The notes: generated by a model not told the origin, from the letters alone. A DNA stretch of 57,676 nucleotides from an uncultured Bacteroidaceae bacterium (GCA_905235305.1 CAJOLC010000016.1:1-57676); one strand, 5' to 3'. Positions 7,428-16,977 are shown, numbered from the stretch's first letter. Translations and numbers: made by a program.

Positions 7428-9320
7428 TTATTCTAAATATGTATATCCGTAGAGTCCGGCGCGGTAGTTGCTGATGAACTCCTTGCCTTCGTTCTGAGTT
7501 ATCTTGCCGTCCTTGATTGCCCTGCTGACCCAAATCTCAAGGCGACGCACGAGCTTCTTGGGGTCGTACTGAACATATTCGAGCACATCGGCAACGGTCT
7601 CGCCGTCGATGAACTGCTCAATCGTGTACTGCTCCTTATCGACGCTGATGTGTACGGCATTGGTGTCACCAAAGAGGTTGTGCATGTTGCCGAGTATCTC
7701 CTGATAGGCTCCGACGAGGAAGACGCCTATATAATAATGTTCGCCCTGGCGGACAGGGTGCAGGGGAATGTAGTTCGTCTGCTGTCCGCCGTTGACGTAA
7801 GCCGATATTTTGCCGTCGCTGTCGCAAGTGATGTCCTGCAGGGTCGCACTTCTCGTCGGCTGTTCTTCCAGCCTTGCTATGGGCATGATGGGGAAGAGCT
7901 GGTCGATGCCCCACGAGTCGGGCATACTTTGGAAAAGCGAGAAGTTGCAGAAGTACTTGTCCGCCATCTGCTTGTCAAGGTTGCGCAGCTCGTCGGGAAC
8001 ATGCTTTTGATGGTGCGCCAACTCTGCCACTTCGTGACTGATGGCCCAATAAAGCGACTCAATCTGAGCCCTCGTCTTGAGGTCGATGATGCCGTGACGG
8101 AAGAGGTCGAGTGCCTCCTCGCGAATATCCTCGGCATCGTGCCAGTCCTCCAGAAGCGAACGCGATGAGAGCTTGTCCCAAATCTCTGTCAGGTCATGCA
8201 CGAGTTTGTGGTCGTCTGGCCCTGGTTCGAAGTCCTCGGGCATCTGTGGCGCCGACACACTCTCCAGCACGTCGATGATGAGAACGCTGTGATGAGCGGT
8301 AAGGGATCTGCCTCCCTCCGTGATGATATTGGGGTGGGGGATGCTGTTCTTGTCGGCTGCCTCGACGAAGGTATAGATGCAGTCGTTCACATACTCCTGT
8401 ATGCTGTAGTTGACGCTGCTCTCGCTGTTGCTGCTTCTTGTGCCGTCGTAATCCACGCCAAGGCCGCCTCCGCAATCGACGAACTTGATGTCGAATCCCA
8501 TCGTATGGAGCTGGACATAGTATTGTGCCGCCTCGCGAAGGGCAGTGCTGATGCGTCGTATCTTGTTGATTTGGCTGCCGATGTGGAAGTGGATGAGGCG
8601 AAGGCAGTCACGCAGTCCGAGCTCATCGAGCATTTGCAAAGCCATCAGTAGCTCAGAGGAGTTGAGGCCGAACTTAGAGGCATCGCCGCCGCTTTCGCTC
8701 CACTTGCCGCTGCCGTTGCTGGCCAACTTGATGCGGATGCCAAGGTTCGGATGTACACCAAGCTTCTTTGCCGTTTCTGCAATCACAGCCAGTTCGGGGA
8801 GTTTCTCAATGACGAGGAAGACGCGCTTGCCCATCTTCTGTGCCAGAAGTGCAAGCTCTATGAAGTTCTGGTCCTTGTGTCCGTTGCAGATGATGAGGCT
8901 GTCGCTGTCCATGTTCGTGGCGAGGACGGCATGAAGCTCAGGCTTCGAACCAGCTTCCAGTCCCAGGTTGTAGCGTTTGCCGTGACTGATGATTTCCTCT
9001 ACGACCGGGCGCATCTGGTTCACCTTTATGGGGAAGATGATGAAGTGCTCGCCCTTGTAGTTGTATTCCTTGGCAGCCTTGCGGAAACATTCGTCAGTCT
9101 TTTCGATGCGATTGTCGAGGATATCAGGGAAACGGAGCAGCACGGGAGCCGTCACATGACGTGTGGCAAGCTGATCGACCACTTCCTTCAAATCCACTTG
9201 CACGCTGTTCTTCTTGGGCGTGACATAGACATGTCCCTTTTCATTGATGCCAAAGTAATTGACTCCCCAGCCTTTTATGTTGTAGAGTTCTTCGGAGTCC
9301 TCAATTCGCCACTTTTTCAT
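7428..9320 (-). CDS. speA: Biosynthetic arginine decarboxylase
   Basis: A 630-residue PLP-dependent arginine decarboxylase, converting arginine to agmatine as the first step of an agmatine route to putrescine or N-carbamoylputrescine. The PLP lysine lies in IFPIKVNQ (about 95-102). The alanine-racemase-like barrel follows, with LIHFHIGSQ and the Gly-rich FVDCGGGLGVDYDG, and then the helical insertion and C-terminal beta domain typical of SpeA. Length matches the family. Transcription runs from aroK side to fprA side; 63 bases separate it from the aroK stop, and that gap contains a GC-rich hairpin. No agmatine-processing gene is in the window. Confidence 0.93.
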   Translation of the reverse strand: MKKWRIEDSEELYNIKGWGVNYFGINEKGHVYVTPKKNSVQVDLKEVVDQLATRHVTAPVLLRFPDILDNRIEKTDECFRKAAKEYNYKGEHFIIFPIKVNQMRPVVEEIISHGKRYNLGLEAGSKPELHAVLATNMDSDSLIICNGHKDQNFIELALLAQKMGKRVFLVIEKLPELAVIAETAKKLGVHPNLGIRIKLASNGSGKWSESGGDASKFGLNSSELLMALQMLDELGLRDCLRLIHFHIGSQINKIRRISTALREAAQYYVQLHTMGFDIKFVDCGGGLGVDYDGTRSSNSESSVNYSIQEYVNDCIYTFVEAADKNSIPHPNIITEGGRSLTAHHSVLIIDVLESVSAPQMPEDFEPGPDDHKLVHDLTEIWDKLSSRSLLEDWHDAEDIREEALDLFRHGIIDLKTRAQIESLYWAISHEVAELAHHQKHVPDELRNLDKQMADKYFCNFSLFQSMPDSWGIDQLFPIMPIARLEEQPTRSATLQDITCDSDGKISAYVNGGQQTNYIPLHPVRQGEHYYIGVFLVGAYQEILGNMHNLFGDTNAVHISVDKEQYTIEQFIDGETVADVLEYVQYDPKKLVRRLEIWVSRAIKDGKITQNEGKEFISNYRAGLYGYTYLE

Positions 9321-9351
9321 TTATGATATGACAATTTACTATTTACGATTT

Positions 9352-9382
9352 ATTTCCCCCTAAGGAGGGAGGGTAGGGGGCC
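9352..9382. repeat. GC-rich GGAGGG hairpin repeat
   Basis: CCCCCTA (9356-9362) pairs with TAGGGGG (9374-9380) around a GGAGGGAGGG loop. The sequence resembles the C-rich/G-rich repeats inside the coding frames near 26793 and 29604. It sits between aroK and speA and could act as an attenuator. Confidence 0.45.
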
Positions 9383-9383
9383 C

Positions 9384-9911
9384 TTACAGTCCCAGTTCCT
9401 CTCGGATGAGGTGGACGCTGGTCTGGAGCTTGTCATAGTTGTCGAGCAGCGTCACGTCGATGATGTGCTCTGCTTTGAGATAATAGGGCTCGCGTTGCTT
9501 GAGCGAGGTTTGGATGTATTCGAGCAGTTCTTCTTCGCTCTTGCCCTTTATCAGCGGACGTTCCACCTTACGCATCCTGAGGTGCTCGGCCAGCACTTGT
9601 GGCGTTGCCTTCAGGTAAACGCTTTCGCCCACGCTGTTGATGTAGTCCATGTTGTCGAAGAAGCATGGAGTGCCGCCACCGCAGCTGAGCACGATGTCCT
9701 CGAACTCTGCTACTTCGTGGAGCATACTTTTCTCTATCTGTCGGAATCCTTCTTCGCCTTTCTCGGCAAAGATTTGTGCCACGGTGCTATGGTAGCGTGT
9801 CTCGATATACCAGTCGAGGTCGTAGAATGTACGGCCAAGGGCGGCAGCAAGCTGCTTACCTACAGTGGTCTTGCCGGAGCCCATGTAGCCTATCAGGATG
9901 ATGCTTTTCAT
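9384..9911 (-). CDS. aroK: Shikimate kinase
   Basis: A 175-residue P-loop kinase that phosphorylates shikimate to shikimate 3-phosphate in the chorismate pathway. The Walker A motif is GYMGSGKTT (about 8-16), followed by the substrate-binding FYDLDWYIE segment (Asp pair near 33) and the Walker-B-like LSCGGGTP (about 75-82). The lid Arg region is near VERPLIKG. The ATG overlaps the topA stop by four bases, so the two genes are translationally coupled. Confidence 0.92.
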   Translation of the reverse strand: MKSIILIGYMGSGKTTVGKQLAAALGRTFYDLDWYIETRYHSTVAQIFAEKGEEGFRQIEKSMLHEVAEFEDIVLSCGGGTPCFFDNMDYINSVGESVYLKATPQVLAEHLRMRKVERPLIKGKSEEELLEYIQTSLKQREPYYLKAEHIIDVTLLDNYDKLQTSVHLIREELGL

Positions 9912-12286
9912 TTGCGTGTGAAGCGGCGGCGTGTGGGTTTAGCGGCAGGCTTTTCGTTCTGGCCTTGCACGATTTCCATACACTCCTTGTAAGTCAGGTC
10001 TTTAGCTCTTTCATGCATATTCTTAGGAAGACGATAGTTGTCGCCCTTGTAGGTGATGTATGGGCCGTATCGCCCATTCAGTACTTCCAGGTCAGCATCT
10101 TCTTCGAAGGTCTTGAGGTGACGTTCGGCCTCTTCCTGATGCTTGCGGTGCATCATGATGACGGCTTGTTCGAAGGAAATCTCCATTGGGTCTGTGCCCT
10201 TGGGGATGGAGACATACGAGCCTTTGTGAGAGATGTAGGGACCGAACTTACCGGCGCCGATGGTGATAGGCTCGCCTTCATATATGCCAAGTTTGCGTGG
10301 TAGCTGGAAGAGCTCGAGGGCTTCTTCCAGGGTGATGGTCTCGAGTTTCTGTCCGCTACCCAATTGGGCGAAGCGAGGCTTCTGCCCGTCTTCGTTGCTG
10401 CCCATTTGAGCGACAGGGCCGAAGCGACCTATCTTGACGGTAACGGCGGCGCCAGTTGTGGGGTCTTTGCCAAGCAGGCGCTCGCCTACCTTGTGTTCTG
10501 TATGTGTGTTGACGGACTTCTCTACGAGAGGTTCGAACCCTTGATAGAAGTTCTTGACGACGCCTTCCCATGCCATCTTGCCTTCTGCTATCTCGTCAAA
10601 CTCCTTTTCGATATCGGCTGTGAAGTTGTAGTCCATGATTTCCGGGAAGTTCTCGATGAGGAAGTCGTTCACTACTATACCTATATCTGTGGGCAACAGC
10701 TTGCCTCGCTCCTGGCCAACGGTTGTCGTATGGGAAGCTTGTGTCAGCTTGTCGCCTTTCAGCGTGATGGTGTGATACGAACGTTCTTCGCCTGGCTTGT
10801 CGCCTTTCTCTACATATTCTCGTTGCTGAATGGTGGTGATGGTGGTGGCATATGTGCTTGGGCGACCGATGCCGAGTTCTTCAAGCTTGCGGACTAGGCT
10901 GGCTTCGTTGTAGCGGACGGGGCGCTGGGAGAAGCGCTGCGTAGCAACGATCTGCTCGTAGCTCAGGGTGTCGCCTACCTTTAGGATGGGCAGGGTGCTC
11001 AGGTTGTCATTGTCGGCATCGCTTTCCGTAGTGCTTTCGCTGTTGGTGTCGCTATAGATGCGCAGGAAGCCATCGAACTTCACCACCTCGCCTTCAGCCA
11101 TGAAGGTTTCCTCCCTGCCGCCGATGCTGATGGTCACGCTGGTGTGCTCAAGCTCTGCATCGGCCATCTGGCTGGCGATGGTACGCTTCCAGATGAGGTC
11201 GTAGAGGCGGCGTTCCTGCCCGGTTCCTTCGATTTGCTGCTGATCCATGTATGTGGGGCGGATGGCTTCGTGGGCTTCCTGGGCGCCTTTCGAGCTGGTG
11301 TGGTACTGGCGTGTCTTGACGTAGTCCTTGCCCATCTGCTCTGTGATGACAGCCTTGCTGGCACCCAGGCAGAGTGTGCTCAGGTTGACGCTGTCGGTAC
11401 GCATGTATGTGATGCGACCGCTTTCGTACAGATGCTGAGCCACCATCATTGTCTGTGCCACGGTGAAGCCAAGCTTGTGGGCGGCTTCCTGCTGCAAGGT
11501 GCTTGTCGTGAATGGCGGAGCGGGTGTGCGTTTCACGGGTTTCGTCTGTATGTCTTGAACTGTGAATGTGCTGCCCTTCACGCTTTCGAGGAACGCCCTT
11601 GCCTCCTCGATGGTGGCAAAGCGTCGGCTGAGAACGGCCTTCACCTCTTCCCTCTTTTCGTCGGACGAAGCTTTTCCGTTTCTGGAGGATGTCGGGGTAA
11701 GGCTTGCCGTCACGCGGTAGTTCTCCTCGCACTTGAAGTTCTCGATGTCGCGTTCACGCTCTACGATGAGGCGTACAGCCACGCTCTGGACGCGACCTGC
11801 CGAGAGGCTTGGCTTCACTTTGCGCCAAAGGACGGGGCTGAGCTTGAAGCCCACGATGCGGTCGAGCACGCGTCGAGCCTGCTGAGCATTCACCAGGTTG
11901 AGGTCAATCTGCCGTGGATGTTCTATGGCATCCAGGATGGCAGGCTTCGTAATCTCGTGGAAGACAATGCGGCGCGTCGTTTCGGGTTTGAGTCCGAGCA
12001 CTTCGTAGAGGTGCCAGCTGATGGCTTCTCCTTCGCGGTCTTCATCGGAGGCCAGCCATACCATTCTCGCCTGATCTGCCTGACTCTTCAGCTGAGCCAC
12101 CACTTTCTGCTTGTCGGACGGCACCTCATATTGTGGTGCGAATGTCTTTTCATCCACGCTGAACGAGCGCTTCTTCAGGTCGCGAATGTGCCCGTAGCTG
12201 GAAAGCACCTTGTATCTGTCACCCAGGAACTTCTCGATTGTCTTAGCCTTTGCAGGGCTCTCTACGATTACCAAATTATCTTTCAT
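9908..12286 (-). CDS. topA: DNA topoisomerase I
   Basis: A 792-residue type IA topoisomerase that relaxes negative supercoils. The Toprim domain is N-terminal (ESPAKAKTIEKFLG at about 9-22; acidic DEDREGEAI near 112). The active-site Tyr is in RITYMRTDS (about 295-303). The C-terminal quarter has repeated topoisomerase C-terminal modules (RFGPVAQMG, KFGPYISHKG, RYGPYITYKG) and a basic tail, but no four-Cys zinc fingers; this layout is common in Bacteroidota. A -7 box lies at 12338-12345. The start was taken as the ATG directly before DNLVIVESPAKA. Confidence 0.95.
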   Translation of the reverse strand: MKDNLVIVESPAKAKTIEKFLGDRYKVLSSYGHIRDLKKRSFSVDEKTFAPQYEVPSDKQKVVAQLKSQADQARMVWLASDEDREGEAISWHLYEVLGLKPETTRRIVFHEITKPAILDAIEHPRQIDLNLVNAQQARRVLDRIVGFKLSPVLWRKVKPSLSAGRVQSVAVRLIVERERDIENFKCEENYRVTASLTPTSSRNGKASSDEKREEVKAVLSRRFATIEEARAFLESVKGSTFTVQDIQTKPVKRTPAPPFTTSTLQQEAAHKLGFTVAQTMMVAQHLYESGRITYMRTDSVNLSTLCLGASKAVITEQMGKDYVKTRQYHTSSKGAQEAHEAIRPTYMDQQQIEGTGQERRLYDLIWKRTIASQMADAELEHTSVTISIGGREETFMAEGEVVKFDGFLRIYSDTNSESTTESDADNDNLSTLPILKVGDTLSYEQIVATQRFSQRPVRYNEASLVRKLEELGIGRPSTYATTITTIQQREYVEKGDKPGEERSYHTITLKGDKLTQASHTTTVGQERGKLLPTDIGIVVNDFLIENFPEIMDYNFTADIEKEFDEIAEGKMAWEGVVKNFYQGFEPLVEKSVNTHTEHKVGERLLGKDPTTGAAVTVKIGRFGPVAQMGSNEDGQKPRFAQLGSGQKLETITLEEALELFQLPRKLGIYEGEPITIGAGKFGPYISHKGSYVSIPKGTDPMEISFEQAVIMMHRKHQEEAERHLKTFEEDADLEVLNGRYGPYITYKGDNYRLPKNMHERAKDLTYKECMEIVQGQNEKPAAKPTRRRFTRK

Positions 12287-12337
12287 TGCCTGTTATTTCT
12301 GTTTTCAACTTTCGGGTATCAATCTAAATTGTGGCTG

Positions 12338-12345
12338 CAAAGGTA
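12338..12345 (-). promoter_or_regulatory. -7 element for topA-aroK
   Basis: Minus-strand TACCTTTG followed by CAGCCAC, close to the extended sequence seen at the tRNA-Gln and fabG promoters. A clear -33 box is not visible. Confidence 0.55.
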
Positions 12346-12608
12346 ATTCATTTTTTCAAATTACACATTATATATATAGAAAATTTAACTTTCCCCCGCA
12401 TTTTTTACCTTTTTCATTGTTCAGGTCTTGCATTTTTTTTAGTTTCTTCTTCCCTTTCCTCCGTTCTCCGTCTGCGCCTGCGAAAGGAGAGGATTCGGGC
12501 GGGACGGCGTCCGATGGGTGAATGACAAGTCCCGAATGGGTCAACAGAGCCTTGTACCTTCATCCTTTCGCAGTGCTTCCCATCCTCTCTTCCTCTTATT
12601 CTTTCCCC
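12346..12608. other. Non-coding gap, left part
   Basis: Together with the following element and terminator this makes a 628-bp gene-free gap (12287-12914). The only structure I see is a distant inverted repeat, CTGCGAAAGG near 12478 and CCTTTCGCAG near 12565. No convincing small gene. Confidence 0.4.
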
Positions 12609-12699
12609 GACATGGCATAGTGGGTTGTTTGAACATACATGTATATTCAATTGCACATACATGTATATTCAATTGCACATACATGTATGTTCAAACAAC
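12609..12699. repeat. Dispersed palindromic element, copy 2 (TACATGTA type)
   Basis: A 76-bp core at 12624-12699 with a perfect 21-bp terminal inverted repeat identical to that of copy 1. Two full 22-bp units and a third core follow the same TACATGTA / CAATTG pattern. The left flank (GACATGGCATAGTGGGTT) and right flank (CGC....TGATGGGG) match copy 1, so it has the same orientation. Confidence 0.9.
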
Positions 12700-12815
12700 G
12701 CTCCTTGATGGGGTGACGTGATAGGTGTGGCATGATGGCCTGTTCCCTGCTCTTCTTTTTGTCATTCCCTTGCATGATGTTTGCTTCGGAACGGTGCGCC
12801 TGAATGTTTGCAGAC

Positions 12816-12855
12816 AAAAAGAATCTTGCCACAGGCTGTTCCCGTGGCAAGATTC
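12816..12855 (-). terminator. Terminator of the CotH-type gene
   Basis: A perfect 12-bp stem (12821-12832 with 12844-12855) and an 11-base loop. On the minus strand it is followed by five T bases. It lies 60 bases past the stop of the leftward CotH gene. A further inverted pair near 12749 and 12812 could extend the structure. Confidence 0.85.
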
Positions 12856-12914
12856 CTTATTCTGCCTGACTGCTTGGTCAGTGCTTCTTCCCCGATGTCA
12901 ATGCGAGGCTTCTG

Positions 12915-15900
12915 CTATTTCACTATTTTCTTTCCGTCCTGAATGTAGATGCCGTGAGGCAGCGTGCCTGACTTCGTGACGCGACGGCCGCTGAGGTCGT
13001 GAATCATGCCCTCTGCCGTTCCTTTGACGGGAGCTGCGATTCCGTCTCCAGAATCACTGGCGGGAGCGGCGTAGCGCGGATAGGCTTCTGCATCTTCCTC
13101 TGTGAACGGGTGGTCGGCATCATAGCCGGAAGCCACAGCGAGGTCGGCGATGTGCGAGCGTGCGCCTGAGTCCGAGGTGGCATCTATCTCGAAGGTGAAG
13201 GCCGTGCCCTTCTTCAGCTTGATGAAGAAATCGAGGGTCTGCGGCACTTTCCCATCGGCTCCGTCGATGGCGGACGTGCCGTATTCCTTCTCAAAAAGGT
13301 ATTCGCTTTGCGGACACGTCTTGCCTTTGTCGATGTAGCGGCTGCGGATGTTGAGGGGATTAGTCTGCGCGCTCTTGTCGCGGAAGACGGTCATCGTGGC
13401 GAAGTAGATGCCGTCCTCGGGAGCCGTGAAGACGATGGCCGGGGATGCAGTCTCTCCGTTGGAAGCCAGCGGGTGTATGTTGCCGTTTTCCGTAACGAAG
13501 CAATACTCGTCGAAGCTATACCATGCGCGTCCGTTGGAAGCCTTGGCCTTAGCACTGTTGGTATCGAAGTTGGTGAACTTCGCATAGGTGCCTTCGGCAG
13601 GCGAGTAGCGGTAGAAGCCCCACGGCTCGTTGTCGTTCAGTGCGAAAGCATCGGCGGCGGTGGCTGCGTCGGCACCTTCTGCTGTCTGGAAGAGGTGGAA
13701 GTTGCCGTCGGCATCAAAGTCGATTTCGCCCATGGCCTCTTCGCCTGTGGCGTTGTAGTAACGCGGATAGGCCTGAGCCTCCTCATCGGTGAAGGGATTG
13801 CCGGCATTGTGGCAGGAGGCAACGGCGAGGTCTGCGATGTGCGAACGAGCGTTGCCGTCCGACGTGCCGTCAATCTCGAAGGTGAAGGCCATGCCTTTCT
13901 TCAGTTTGATGAAGAAGTCGAGCGTCTGTGGCACCTTGCCGTCTGCACCGTCAACCTCTGCGGTACCGTAGGTTTTCGCAAAGATGTAGCTGCTCTGCGG
14001 GCATTGCTTCTCATCGCCAAGGTAGCGGCTGCGGATGTTGAGCGTATTGGTCTGTCCGTTCTTGTCGCGGAAGACGGTCATCGTGGCGAAGTAGATGCCG
14101 TCCTCGGGAGCCGTAAAGACGATGGCCGGGGATGCAGTCTCTCCGTTGGAAGCCAGCGGGTGTATGTTGCCGTTCTCCGTGATGAAGCAGTATTCATCAT
14201 TGGTGTACCAGGCATTGCCGTTGGCTGGTTTGGCCTTAGCGCTGTTGGTGTCGAAGTGGGTGAACTTGGCGTAAGTCCCGTCGGCTGGTGCGTAGCGGTA
14301 GAAGCCCCAAGGGTTGTCGTCGTTCTCCGCAAAGGCCGGTGCAGCCGTGGCCGTAGAGGCACCTTCGGGAATTGTCTGGAAGAGGTGGAAGTTGCCTTCG
14401 GCATCGAAGTTGATGCCCTCGTCGGTGCGGCGGCTATCCTGCACGGCCTGCCATGCACGCTCCATATAATATATATATGTATGCGTGAGGAATGTGTTCA
14501 GGTCGCCACTCTCAATGGCAGCCTTCGCCTCGGCGATGATGGCTGCGAGCTTGTCCATGCTGGCTTGACTCACCTGCCCTGCGCCTGTTCCAGGCGTTTC
14601 CGTGGCCATAAGCTCCTCGTATTTATCAATTTCGCTCTGTAGCAGTTCGACGATATTGCCGATGTCCCAGACTTCGTCCGAGTTGAAGTCATCGGGGATA
14701 ATCAGCCATTGACGGTTCAGGCTGGTGTAGTTCTTCTCGTTGTTCTCCCATGTGATGAGCTTCGTACCGGCAGCCGAGCTGCCTCCCGAAACATTGGCCG
14801 TGCGGCTGTACTTCTTGTTGATGATGTTGTAATAGCTTGCCTCTTCGCTTGCAAGGACGATGTTCCAGAGCTGTGCCTCGTCGGTTTCGTCGGCCTTGAC
14901 TACGTTGAGTTGTGTTTCAAGGTCGCCGTTCGGAGCGTTGAGAGCTAAGCCGCTTGCCCTGTTGATGAATTGGTAAGCGTCGCCAACCTGATGGATGCTC
15001 CACTGCTGCGTGCGGCGGAGTGTGTCCTTGGGCCATAGATATGCGAGGCTTCCATCAGTCAGCGCTTCGTCTGTAACGTCGAAGAATGTCTGCACGCCTA
15101 CGCTCTGGATGCGATAGAAGTAGTTGATGTTCAGCTCGAACTCCCTTGCCTCGTCCTCGTAGGTGGCGTTGGCGCGTTCGGTAAGCTCGTTGTCGAGGTA
15201 CGCGAAGTGCGCGGTGATGAAGTCCTTGAGGTCGGTGAGGTACTCCTGATAGGTGTTGTGCAGGACCACTTCGTTATAGACTTTCGTGTTGATGCCGTAC
15301 TTCTGGAAATTCAATTCGGCAGAGGCTGCAATCAGATTGCCGAGGCTGTCGACGGCATTCAGCAAGTGGGCTTCGATGCCGGCATCTTTCAGTTCATGGT
15401 AACGCCGCAGGATGAGTTGCTTGAACCACGGGTCGCGCCACATACGGGTGAACCAGGAGCGGCACACGCCGGTGTTGATGTCGACAATCATGCGGTTGGT
15501 GGTGTTGTTGCCGCGGGTGTCGTTGTTGTAGGCAATGTCGTAGTCCCAGAGCGGACCAAAGTACATCTTCAGGTCGTTGGGGCGTTTGTAGAGATAGGTA
15601 CTCCAGAAGCCATCATAGTTTGCACTCATTTCGGTGCAGAGGTAGAGGTTGGCGAGGGATACGGAATCTACAAGCTTGCGGTAACCGAGCTCTGGATCCC
15701 TGAAGTCGTTGCCGAATAGGGCGTCCTCGAATTGGTCAAGCCATGAGAGCACATAGTTGGCTTGCCTTGTGGTCACCTGGCCGTCCTTTGGCTTGTGAAT
15801 ACGCACGGGGACGCTCTGGCGGGTGGTGGTGACGTACTTATGATCCTTCCATCCGTCGGCCTCGAGGAAGAAGCCTTCGGTGGCCGTCTCGCCTTCGGCA

Positions 15901-16427
15901 AGTTCTCCAGGCGTCTCGATGTCGAGTCTGCCCGATTCGACATCGGGGTGGTCGGTTATTTGATAGTTGCCGATATACACGTTGTTCAGGACGACATCCA
16001 CGAAGCGTGCGCCCGGATTGAACTCCATGCCTGCGAATCTTCCCATGATGTCCGTGGTCAGGGCATTACGGATGAGCGACTTGTCGTAGTGGTTAGCCAT
16101 CAATACCCAGTTGTAGTCCGTCACTCCTTTGTCGCCGAGGAGGTCGACCTTTTTGCTGAACTTCAGGCGGTAAGCCTTCTTCGTGGCGCCGGCACCGCTG
16201 AAGGTGGAGTTGCCGCGGCAGCGAATCCTTAGTCCAGAAATTTTTGTCGTGTCGGCACCATCGACCATTGTCCAGGTGGCATTGACGAAGGTCTTCTTGC
16301 TGGTAACAGCTGCCATGCCTGTGGTCCGGATGTAGACGGTAGGCAGGTTCGTCAGTTGCGTGTAGTCCTGAGCACTGATGGTCAGGCACAGCAACAACGT
16401 CAGGATGTGAAAGTAAAGTCGCTTCAT
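12915..16427 (-). CDS. CotH-family exported protein with duplicated C-terminal domains
   Basis: A 1170-residue exported protein. Residues 1-19 are a signal peptide (MKRLYFHILTLLLCLTISAQ). A CotH-kinase-like domain follows (about 45-430), with the motif region LIRNALTTDIMGRF and a YFGPLWDYDIAYNND segment similar to the family's metal-binding end. A helical/lectin-like linker comes next, then two tandem modules of about 229 residues (each beginning FD..GNFHLFQT and ending EAYPRY). The tail DLSGRRVTKSG...GIYIQDGKKIVK resembles a type IX secretion tail. CotH relatives phosphorylate proteins or act in cell-surface polysaccharide use; the substrate here is unknown. It has its own promoter (16544) and terminator (12816), so it is probably a single-gene unit. 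Confidence 0.8.
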   Translation of the reverse strand: MKRLYFHILTLLLCLTISAQDYTQLTNLPTVYIRTTGMAAVTSKKTFVNATWTMVDGADTTKISGLRIRCRGNSTFSGAGATKKAYRLKFSKKVDLLGDKGVTDYNWVLMANHYDKSLIRNALTTDIMGRFAGMEFNPGARFVDVVLNNVYIGNYQITDHPDVESGRLDIETPGELAEGETATEGFFLEADGWKDHKYVTTTRQSVPVRIHKPKDGQVTTRQANYVLSWLDQFEDALFGNDFRDPELGYRKLVDSVSLANLYLCTEMSANYDGFWSTYLYKRPNDLKMYFGPLWDYDIAYNNDTRGNNTTNRMIVDINTGVCRSWFTRMWRDPWFKQLILRRYHELKDAGIEAHLLNAVDSLGNLIAASAELNFQKYGINTKVYNEVVLHNTYQEYLTDLKDFITAHFAYLDNELTERANATYEDEAREFELNINYFYRIQSVGVQTFFDVTDEALTDGSLAYLWPKDTLRRTQQWSIHQVGDAYQFINRASGLALNAPNGDLETQLNVVKADETDEAQLWNIVLASEEASYYNIINKKYSRTANVSGGSSAAGTKLITWENNEKNYTSLNRQWLIIPDDFNSDEVWDIGNIVELLQSEIDKYEELMATETPGTGAGQVSQASMDKLAAIIAEAKAAIESGDLNTFLTHTYIYYMERAWQAVQDSRRTDEGINFDAEGNFHLFQTIPEGASTATAAPAFAENDDNPWGFYRYAPADGTYAKFTHFDTNSAKAKPANGNAWYTNDEYCFITENGNIHPLASNGETASPAIVFTAPEDGIYFATMTVFRDKNGQTNTLNIRSRYLGDEKQCPQSSYIFAKTYGTAEVDGADGKVPQTLDFFIKLKKGMAFTFEIDGTSDGNARSHIADLAVASCHNAGNPFTDEEAQAYPRYYNATGEEAMGEIDFDADGNFHLFQTAEGADAATAADAFALNDNEPWGFYRYSPAEGTYAKFTNFDTNSAKAKASNGRAWYSFDEYCFVTENGNIHPLASNGETASPAIVFTAPEDGIYFATMTVFRDKSAQTNPLNIRSRYIDKGKTCPQSEYLFEKEYGTSAIDGADGKVPQTLDFFIKLKKGTAFTFEIDATSDSGARSHIADLAVASGYDADHPFTEEDAEAYPRYAAPASDSGDGIAAPVKGTAEGMIHDLSGRRVTKSGTLPHGIYIQDGKKIVK
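13065..14414 (-). repeat. Tandem 687-bp internal duplication in the CotH gene
   Basis: Two modules lie 687 bp (229 codons) apart. For example CGGAAGACGG at 13381 recurs at 14068. Around 13405-13495 versus 14092-14182 the copies are nearly base-identical, while other parts have diverged, which suggests patchy gene conversion. Confidence 0.85.
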
Positions 16428-16543
16428 AAGCTGAAAAATTAAGGTTAAGTTAAATAAAAGAAGTTAGGGTTTTCGTGTTTTGAAGTTGAGGCGCGACTCG
16501 GCCATTAGGGAGCCGCAGGTGGCAAAATGTGTTGATTCAGTCG

Positions 16544-16551
16544 CAAATATA
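16544..16551 (-). promoter_or_regulatory. -7 element for the CotH-type gene
   Basis: Minus-strand TATATTTG, 117 bases before the ATG. A TTG lies 20 bases upstream (16572-16574) as a plausible -33 box. Confidence 0.55.
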
Positions 16552-16745
16552 CGATTTTCTGCAATACGAAACAAGTAATCCTGCCTAAAATATCACTGTC
16601 CGGCAAGGTTCCCGGCAGGCATCCTCTCCCTCCAAACAGTAAAGACCTTCGGCACTATCCAGCGTTAAGGTGGCTCGCCAGGCAGCCGAAGCAGTCAGCC
16701 CGCCACACTTTGCCTCTCCATCCTTTCACCTTCTCAGCTTCCCTC

Positions 16746-16841
16746 ATCAGGATGCCTTGCTTGAACATACATGTATATTCAATTGCACATACATGTACAT
16801 TCAATTGCACATACATGTATGTTCAAACAACCCTCTATGCT
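16746..16841. repeat. Dispersed palindromic element, copy 3 (inverted)
   Basis: The core at 16756-16831 is again 76 bp, with TACATGTA cores spaced 22 bp. One outer arm has two changes (CTTGCTTG for GTTGTTTG). Its right flank (AACAACCCTCTATGC) matches the reverse complement of the left flanks of copies 1 and 2, and its left flank matches the complement of their right flanks, so this copy is inserted in the opposite orientation. It lies in the 550-bp gap 16428-16977 between the CotH promoter and tRNA-Gln. Confidence 0.88.
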
Positions 16842-16937
16842 GCATCGGGCAATGCGAAAGGCTTGAGAGACCATTTCCGCACTATTGGGGGACTGCTGCC
16901 CCATGTTTTCGGAGCCTGCCCTCTGTGCGGCACAAAC

Positions 16938-16975
16938 AAAAAGAGCGCGATACACGTCTGTGCATCGCGCTCTTT
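16938..16975 (-). terminator. Terminator of tRNA-Gln
   Basis: A perfect 12-bp stem (16940-16951 with 16964-16975). On the minus strand the transcript ends in TTTTTGTTT. It begins three bases past the tRNA 3' end. Confidence 0.88.
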
Positions 16976-16977
16976 GT

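Noticed and set aside
11144-12346. A 400-codon open frame on the plus strand
   Set aside because: It is the complement of topA and has no domain or promoter.
13308-14642. A 444-codon open frame on the plus strand
   Set aside because: It is opposite the duplicated CotH modules, and its apparent repeats are the shadow of that duplication.
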